37,957 nucleotides of DNA. Origin: an uncultured Prevotella sp. (GTDB lineage Bacteria > Bacteroidota > Bacteroidia > Bacteroidales > Bacteroidaceae). Positions 33,740-37,957 of this stretch are shown here, in pieces. A program made the translations under genes and the position numbers. The stretch's first letter is position 1. Every line of letters starts with the position of its first letter. The stretch lies in contig ONAE01000014.1 of the NCBI GenBank assembly GCA_900315695.1, positions 1 through 37,957 of the forward strand. The letters are read 5' to 3'. The notes under the pieces were generated by a model. It saw only the letters and a list, made by a program, of their open reading frames with translations. It searched no databases and was not told the origin of the DNA.

Positions 33740-35569
33740 ATGAAAAGAATACTGTGTTTCATCTTTGGTTGCTGTCTGGTTTTGTCAGCTGTAGCACAAC
33801 AATCACCCAATGGAAAAATCTCAATAACTCCCTATAATAAAGGACTCTGTGTGAATTATGGGCAACAGAAAGTCTTGCAGATTCCTACCTTGGGTTATGA
33901 GGGTTATCCTTCTAAAGTGGAGTTTGTTGATAAGGGCACTCTTACTGACGATTATCGGATGCTTTCTGGTAAGCGTCTGCATTGTAAGAATCAGGCACGT
34001 TTATATGAGGCAAAACTGAGCGAAAATCTGCGCTTGGTGATGAGGCTCTATAATGATGGTGTCGCCTTCCGTTATGAGTGGTCGGGTTTGCGTAATCAGG
34101 TGCTGCCAAAGGAGCAGACCACCTTTCTTATTCCCGAGGGAACAAAGCGTTGGATGCAGCAATGGACAGAAGCCTACGAGAGTTTCTTCCCGCTTACCAC
34201 CACTTATAAGGTGGAGCCGATACCCAGTTTCAGCGGTATCTTCAAATCAGCCGAAGGATATAACAACCGTTGGGGCTATCCTGCGCTGATCTCGCCTGCA
34301 GATGATGTCTTTGTATTGCTTTCAGAAGCCAATATCGAGCGTCGTCAGAGTGCTTCCTGTCTTTTCAATGATGGTGAGAACTTCCGTGTGGTGCCCGATA
34401 AGAATGATGTTCGTGTGAGTGGCATCTGGCGCAGTCCTTGGCGGGTTGCCATCATAGGAAGTCTGGGTGATGTGGTGGAATCTACATTGATTACTGATGT
34501 GAGTTCTCCCAACAAACTGCTGGATATGAGTTGGATTCATCCAGGCGTGGTGTCTTGGATCTACTGGGCTTATAATCATGGCTCCAACGACTATCAGATC
34601 ATCAAGAAATATGTCGATATGGCTGTCACCTTAAAGTTGCCTTATGTGCTGATTGATGCCGAATGGGACGAGATGAAGGATGGCAAAACTATCGAGGAGG
34701 CTGTTGCCTATGTTACTACCCAAGGTGTGAAACCACTGATCTGGTACAACTCTTCCGTAGGTTGGATCGATGGTGCCCCAGGTCCGAAGTTCCGTCTGAA
34801 CAAACCTGAGGATCGGGAGCGCGAGTTTGCCTGGTGTGAGAAGATTGGTGTGGCTGGTGTGAAGATTGATTTCTTCTCTGGCGACAACCAGATGAATATG
34901 GATTACTGTATCGATCTGCTGGAATGTGCAGCCCGTCATCATCTGCTGGTGAACTTCCATGGAGCCACCATCCCTCGCGGTTGGCAGCGCACCTATCCCA
35001 ATTTGTTATCCACAGAGGGTGTCTATGGGGCTGAGTGGTATAACAATGTACCCACCTTTACAGCTCAGGCAGCGCGTCATAATGCCACATTGCCTTTCAC
35101 CCGTAATGTCATAGGTCCGATGGACTATACCCCTTGTACTTTCAGCGACTCGCAGCATCCTCATATCACCTCAAAAGCCCATGAGTTGGCGCTTACCGTA
35201 CTCTTTGAAAGTGGTTTGCAGCATCTGGCAGACAAGCCTGAGAGTTATCTCGCACAGCCTCAGGCCGTACAGGACTTCTTTACAGAGCTGCCTACTGTGT
35301 GGGATGAGACGCGCTTTGTCGCTGGTTATCCTGGTAAGAGTGCCGTCCTTGCCCGTCGTTTCGGACATTCATGGTATGTGGCAGGTATCAACGGTCTCGA
35401 TGAGGCTCAGACATTCTCGCTCGACCTCAGCTTTATCAAGTCATCCGACAAGATCCAATACTTTGCCGACGCCCCAGATGGCTCCTGGGCTATCACCAAC
35501 ATTGATAGTTTCCCCACGCAACTCACCTGCCAACCCCGTGGCGGCTTCGTCTTTGTCGTTCATGAGTAA
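33740..35569 (+). CDS. GH97 glycoside hydrolase, retaining type (alpha-galactosidase-like)
   Basis: The start is at 33740, eleven bases after the permease gene. The 609-residue product has a signal peptide (MKRILCFIFGCCLVLSAVAQ), an N-terminal beta-supersandwich (residues 20-270), a TIM barrel (LIDAEWDEM near 310, GVKIDFFSGD with D377, NFHGATIPRGWQRTYPNLLSTEG) and a C-terminal sandwich. The D377 in KIDF matches the nucleophile position of retaining GH97 enzymes; inverting SusB-type enzymes lack it. Retaining members include alpha-galactosidase and beta-L-arabinopyranosidase. It acts in the periplasm or outside, and its product could feed the cluster. Start position is secure, specificity is not. 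Confidence 0.88.
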   Translation: MKRILCFIFGCCLVLSAVAQQSPNGKISITPYNKGLCVNYGQQKVLQIPTLGYEGYPSKVEFVDKGTLTDDYRMLSGKRLHCKNQARLYEAKLSENLRLVMRLYNDGVAFRYEWSGLRNQVLPKEQTTFLIPEGTKRWMQQWTEAYESFFPLTTTYKVEPIPSFSGIFKSAEGYNNRWGYPALISPADDVFVLLSEANIERRQSASCLFNDGENFRVVPDKNDVRVSGIWRSPWRVAIIGSLGDVVESTLITDVSSPNKLLDMSWIHPGVVSWIYWAYNHGSNDYQIIKKYVDMAVTLKLPYVLIDAEWDEMKDGKTIEEAVAYVTTQGVKPLIWYNSSVGWIDGAPGPKFRLNKPEDREREFAWCEKIGVAGVKIDFFSGDNQMNMDYCIDLLECAARHHLLVNFHGATIPRGWQRTYPNLLSTEGVYGAEWYNNVPTFTAQAARHNATLPFTRNVIGPMDYTPCTFSDSQHPHITSKAHELALTVLFESGLQHLADKPESYLAQPQAVQDFFTELPTVWDETRFVAGYPGKSAVLARRFGHSWYVAGINGLDEAQTFSLDLSFIKSSDKIQYFADAPDGSWAITNIDSFPTQLTCQPRGGFVFVVHE

Positions 35570-35586
35570 AATTTCTGCCGAATTCT

Positions 35587-35616
35587 TTTGAGTTTCAGAA
35601 AAAATCCTTATCTTTG
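35587..35616 (+). promoter_or_regulatory. Promoter for AAA ATPase 2
   Basis: TTTG at 35587-35590, an 18-base spacer and TATCTTTG at 35609-35616 followed by CAG. The 15-base tandem repeat begins ten bases after the box. Confidence 0.7.
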
Positions 35617-35625
35617 CAGCGACTA

Positions 35626-35655
35626 CGAAAAAAGTCGTAACGAAAAAAGTCGTAA
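35626..35655 (+). repeat. Perfect 15-base tandem repeat in the ATPase 2 leader
   Basis: CGAAAAAAGTCGTAA occurs at 35626-35640 and 35641-35655 with no mismatch, and ends one base before the ATG. Each unit is a small inverted repeat (TACGA...TCGTA), and the first arm is preceded by CGACT pairing with AGTCG. There is no Shine-Dalgarno site, so the repeat occupies the whole initiation region. Confidence 0.95.
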
Positions 35656-35656
35656 T

Positions 35657-36721
35657 ATGGAGAATCCCTTTAAATTCGGAACAATTGTTGAGGAAGAATA
35701 CTTCACAGATAGGATAGAAGAGGTAGCATCTATCAGTCATTTTCTGAATAGTGCAAATCATCTTATTCTTATTAGTCCTCGTCGATTTGGCAAAAGCAGC
35801 GTTATAGCGAAGGCTGTTAAAGAGACAGGTCGTAAAAACATTACGATCAATCTGCAGCAAGTCACATCCGTTGCTGATCTGTCTGCCAAATTGTTACGAG
35901 AGTTTTTCAAGGTTCATCCATTAGAACGGATTCGCCATTTGATAACCCATTTCCGCATTATACCTACTATAACCAGTAATCCTCTTACTGGTGCAATGGA
36001 TGTCTCTTTCCAACCAGGGGTAGATTCATCTATACTCCTTGAAGATGTAATGGCGTTAATTGAAAACGCACATACAGAACAGGAAAGAATAATTGTAGTG
36101 CTGGATGAGTTTCAGGAAATAATTGATCTTGCCCCTCGCTTGGATAAGCAGTTACGATCCATCATGCAGGAACAAAAACACATTAATTATATCTTGTTAG
36201 GAAGCCAGGAGAGCATGATGACAGAGATATTTGAGCGAAAGAAATCTCCTTTCTATCATTTTGGACAATTGATGAGACTTGGGAAGTTACCACGTAATGA
36301 CTTCCATCATTATCTTTCTGAACGTTTAAGAGGTTGCTTTACAGAAAAAAGCGAAGAGTTAGCTGACAGAATCCTGGATTACACAGACTGTCATCCATAT
36401 TATTCTCAACAATTAGCATTTAATGTTTGGAACATAGGCACTCTTCAACCAGAAAAAGAAGATGCCATAAAGGAAGCCATCAACAATATCGTTATCATCC
36501 ATGGACTTGACTATGAACGTCTTTGGATGAATTTAAGCCGCACTAGCAAATGGATATTACAGCGTCTGGCCTCAAATAGTGTGCTTCAGACAGGGGAGTA
36601 TCCAACAAGTACCATCTATAGTGCGTTGAAACGGTTGCAGAAAGATGGTTATGTGATCTATTCTGATCATTATGAACTGGAGGATCCATTTTTTAAGGAG
36701 TGGATATTAAGGCAGATGTAA
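35657..36721 (+). CDS. Archaeal-type AAA ATPase with C-terminal winged helix (paralog 2)
   Basis: The start at 35657 is used because the promoter box lies inside the longer frame. The 354-residue protein aligns with ATPase 1: ENPFKFGTIVEEEYFTDR at the N-terminus, Walker A SPRRFGKSS at the same residues 40-48, Walker B LDEFQEI (D150, E151), LLGSQESMMTEIFERKKSPFYHFG, YSQQLAFNVW and the tail LEDPFFKEWILRQM. It has a predicted winged helix (about 285-350), suggesting DNA contact or a nucleotide-dependent regulator. The next gene is a membrane winged-helix regulator 20 bases downstream, which may be a functional partner. No function is established. Confidence 0.8.
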   Translation: MENPFKFGTIVEEEYFTDRIEEVASISHFLNSANHLILISPRRFGKSSVIAKAVKETGRKNITINLQQVTSVADLSAKLLREFFKVHPLERIRHLITHFRIIPTITSNPLTGAMDVSFQPGVDSSILLEDVMALIENAHTEQERIIVVLDEFQEIIDLAPRLDKQLRSIMQEQKHINYILLGSQESMMTEIFERKKSPFYHFGQLMRLGKLPRNDFHHYLSERLRGCFTEKSEELADRILDYTDCHPYYSQQLAFNVWNIGTLQPEKEDAIKEAINNIVIIHGLDYERLWMNLSRTSKWILQRLASNSVLQTGEYPTSTIYSALKRLQKDGYVIYSDHYELEDPFFKEWILRQM

Positions 36722-36741
36722 ACAAAGAAAATCCAACTACA

Positions 36742-37416
36742 ATGAAACAAAAATACGCTGTTATTATATTGTTTGCTCTGATTAGTGTTTCAGGCATCAC
36801 CAGTTTTAGTAGTTATCAGGCTACAGAGGGAATGATAACGGAAGATATGAATAGTGCACTGACAAAGACATTGGCAGAGCAAAAAAGTGACGTGATCAGT
36901 ACCGATACCATTCGTGTGTTTAATAGTTTTCTGACAATAGAACAGTTGCGTGGAAATGCTGTACTTGCTGTGACAACCAGACAAGATGGTCTTCGCTGTG
37001 AGGCAAAATGCTCTGCTGCAACAATCTTTTCTATGTCTGATCAGAAACCTGCCTCTGTATTGTGGACAATAGCACTTCTTTGGAGTTTATATTGCTTCTG
37101 GAAATATAGGAAAAATGAACCGCTTATAGCATTCGGCGGTTTGGCTTATTCTGAAGTCGATGGACGTTTCTATAATACAAAAGGAAAACAGGTCAAACTT
37201 ACTCCGATGCAACAGCAACTCATGGAGATGTTCTTCCGTAACGAATCCCATCATCTAACAAAAGCAGAGATTTGCGATACTCTTTGGCCAAAGAAGGATG
37301 ATGCCAATGATACACTCTATACGTTGATTCGTCGTCTGAAACCTATTATTGAGGAACATTCTGACCTTATGATAGAGTCAGATAGAGGACGTGCCTATGA
37401 ATTGAAAATCAGATAG
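36742..37416 (+). CDS. Membrane-anchored winged-helix transcriptional regulator (OmpR/PhoB-type DNA-binding domain)
   Basis: The start is placed at 36742 (ATGAAACAA), so it does not overlap the ATPase 2 gene. The 224-residue product has an N-terminal hydrophobic helix (about 5-21), an extracytoplasmic stretch of about 75 residues, a second helix (about 99-114, SVLWTIALLWSLYCFW), and a C-terminal Trans_reg_C-type winged helix (LTPMQQQLMEMFFRN through DRGRAYELKIR, with a TLYTLIRRLKPII recognition helix). This is a one-component sensor with the DNA-binding domain at the C-terminus, the reverse of ToxR/CadC, which have it at the N-terminus. Three 11-base repeats lie just beyond the stop codon. 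Confidence 0.75.
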   Translation: MKQKYAVIILFALISVSGITSFSSYQATEGMITEDMNSALTKTLAEQKSDVISTDTIRVFNSFLTIEQLRGNAVLAVTTRQDGLRCEAKCSAATIFSMSDQKPASVLWTIALLWSLYCFWKYRKNEPLIAFGGLAYSEVDGRFYNTKGKQVKLTPMQQQLMEMFFRNESHHLTKAEICDTLWPKKDDANDTLYTLIRRLKPIIEEHSDLMIESDRGRAYELKIR

Positions 37417-37424
37417 ATAGCATG

Positions 37425-37457
37425 TCGTCAGCGAATTGTCAGACAAATGTCAGGCAG
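37425..37457 (+). promoter_or_regulatory. Three 11-base direct repeats, candidate operator
   Basis: Units TCGTCAGCGAA (37425), TTGTCAGACAA (37436) and ATGTCAGGCAG (37447) follow each other exactly. They end five bases before the -33 element of the next promoter. The period and the GTCAG core recall Pho-box-like OmpR/PhoB sites, and the upstream gene encodes such a DNA-binding domain. Confidence 0.65.
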
Positions 37458-37461
37458 TAAT

Positions 37462-37493
37462 TTTGTTTATAAAAGAATCTCTTCATACCTTTG
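37462..37493 (+). promoter_or_regulatory. Promoter for the last gene
   Basis: TTTG at 37462-37465, a 20-base spacer and TACCTTTG at 37486-37493 followed by CAG; the ATG is 18 bases downstream. Confidence 0.75.
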
Positions 37494-37511
37494 CAGAAAA
37501 ATCGCAAACGT

Positions 37512-37957
37512 ATGAAGAGATTTCTATTTCTATCAATGCTAATTTTCATAGCAGTCATGATATATGTTTCTGTTCATGAGAAGGAAAACGACCAGTCTCT
37601 GCCTCAAAAATTGGAGCAGGCGATAAGACTCACGCGAATGAAGGAATACCACGATGACGACTATGATTATGTGGTGCGTTATCCTTCTTTCTTTGAGCAG
37701 ACTGCCGATTCGCTAATGGAAAAGGGCAGTAGCCGTTTTTGTTTCTGGCAAGATAGTACAGAGATTGTGCAGACCACTTTTGTGGAGCAGAATACCGATA
37801 GCCTGACATTGGAACAGGCGATGGCAAAGTATGCCTCCGATCTCCATGCCACTCAGCAACAGAAAGGCGACGGATGCTTCATCCTTTCAGGACATCTTTA
37901 TACTGAAACGGGGCAGATGACGGGTCGTCGCTTTTATGCAAAGTTTGTTCAGCATCG
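37512..37957 (+). CDS. Membrane-anchored or exported protein, 3'-truncated by the window edge
   Basis: The frame is open from the ATG at 37512 to the end of the window (148 codons visible). It starts with an N-terminal hydrophobic helix (MKRFLFLSMLIFIAVMIYVSV) that could be a signal anchor or signal peptide, followed by a charged exported part (DDDYDYVVRYPSFFEQTADSLMEKG, then STEIVQTTFVEQ and LEQAMAKYASDLHATQQQKGDG). I do not recognise the family. The operator-like repeats and promoter just upstream and the neighbouring membrane regulator suggest that it is a target of, or partner to, that regulator. The true length is unknown. Confidence 0.7.
   Translation, partial: MKRFLFLSMLIFIAVMIYVSVHEKENDQSLPQKLEQAIRLTRMKEYHDDDYDYVVRYPSFFEQTADSLMEKGSSRFCFWQDSTEIVQTTFVEQNTDSLTLEQAMAKYASDLHATQQQKGDGCFILSGHLYTETGQMTGRRFYAKFVQH

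Overview
The window looks like chromosomal DNA of a Prevotellaceae-type member of the Bacteroidales (Prevotella, Segatella or a close relative). Three observations support this. Nearly every operon start carries the Bacteroidetes promoter (TAnnTTTG at -7, often followed by CAG, with TTG or TTTG 18-21 bases upstream). Purine-rich Shine-Dalgarno sites are mostly absent. The gene content includes a PorZ-like type IX secretion protein, a FucP-type sugar permease, GH97, DUF3667, DUF4380 and multiple archaeal-type AAA ATPases. No insertion sequence, integrase, tRNA, rRNA or CRISPR array was seen.

Layout. 1-5.4 kb: end of a membrane protein, a MazG-like pyrophosphohydrolase and deoC, then divergent polyprenyl synthetase and polA. 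5.4-12 kb: DUF3237 protein, ychF-lgt, and a minus-strand DUF4380-mutS pair, then a small exported protein with a carboxypeptidase-regulatory-like domain. 12-15.3 kb: AAA ATPase 1 behind an unusual palindromic promoter, an ECF sigma factor with a partner membrane protein, and a 650-base gene-free stretch that carries an orphan palindrome and a 22-base-period repeat array. 15.3-24 kb: a voltage-gated-type K+ channel with a zinc ribbon, a divergent DUF3667 protein, leuS, an in-frame YitT-RdgB fusion and porZ. 24-25.4 kb: nadA, then an AT-rich gap with clustered perfect DnaA boxes, which I propose as the chromosome replication origin. 25.4-28.4 kb: TrmH-type methyltransferase and mntP, followed by an ABC ATPase and a CobD-like PLP enzyme. 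28.4-35.6 kb: two aldo/keto reductases, the second leading a tightly packed cluster (aldose dehydrogenase, lactonase-type amidohydrolase, zinc alcohol dehydrogenase, FucP permease, GH97 glycosidase) that looks like an oxidative L-fucose or L-galactose route. 35.6 kb to the end: AAA ATPase 2 behind a perfect 15-base tandem repeat, a membrane-anchored winged-helix regulator, and the start of a further membrane-anchored protein whose promoter is preceded by three 11-base direct repeats.

The housekeeping genes are ordinary. The features worth a second look are regulatory or architectural: the candidate oriC, the 15-base-period tandem palindromes at both ATPase genes and at one orphan site, the 22-base-period array, the 11-base operator-like repeats beside a one-component membrane regulator, and the YitT-RdgB fusion across a six-A slippery run. 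All functions are read from motifs and remembered family features; no database search was possible.
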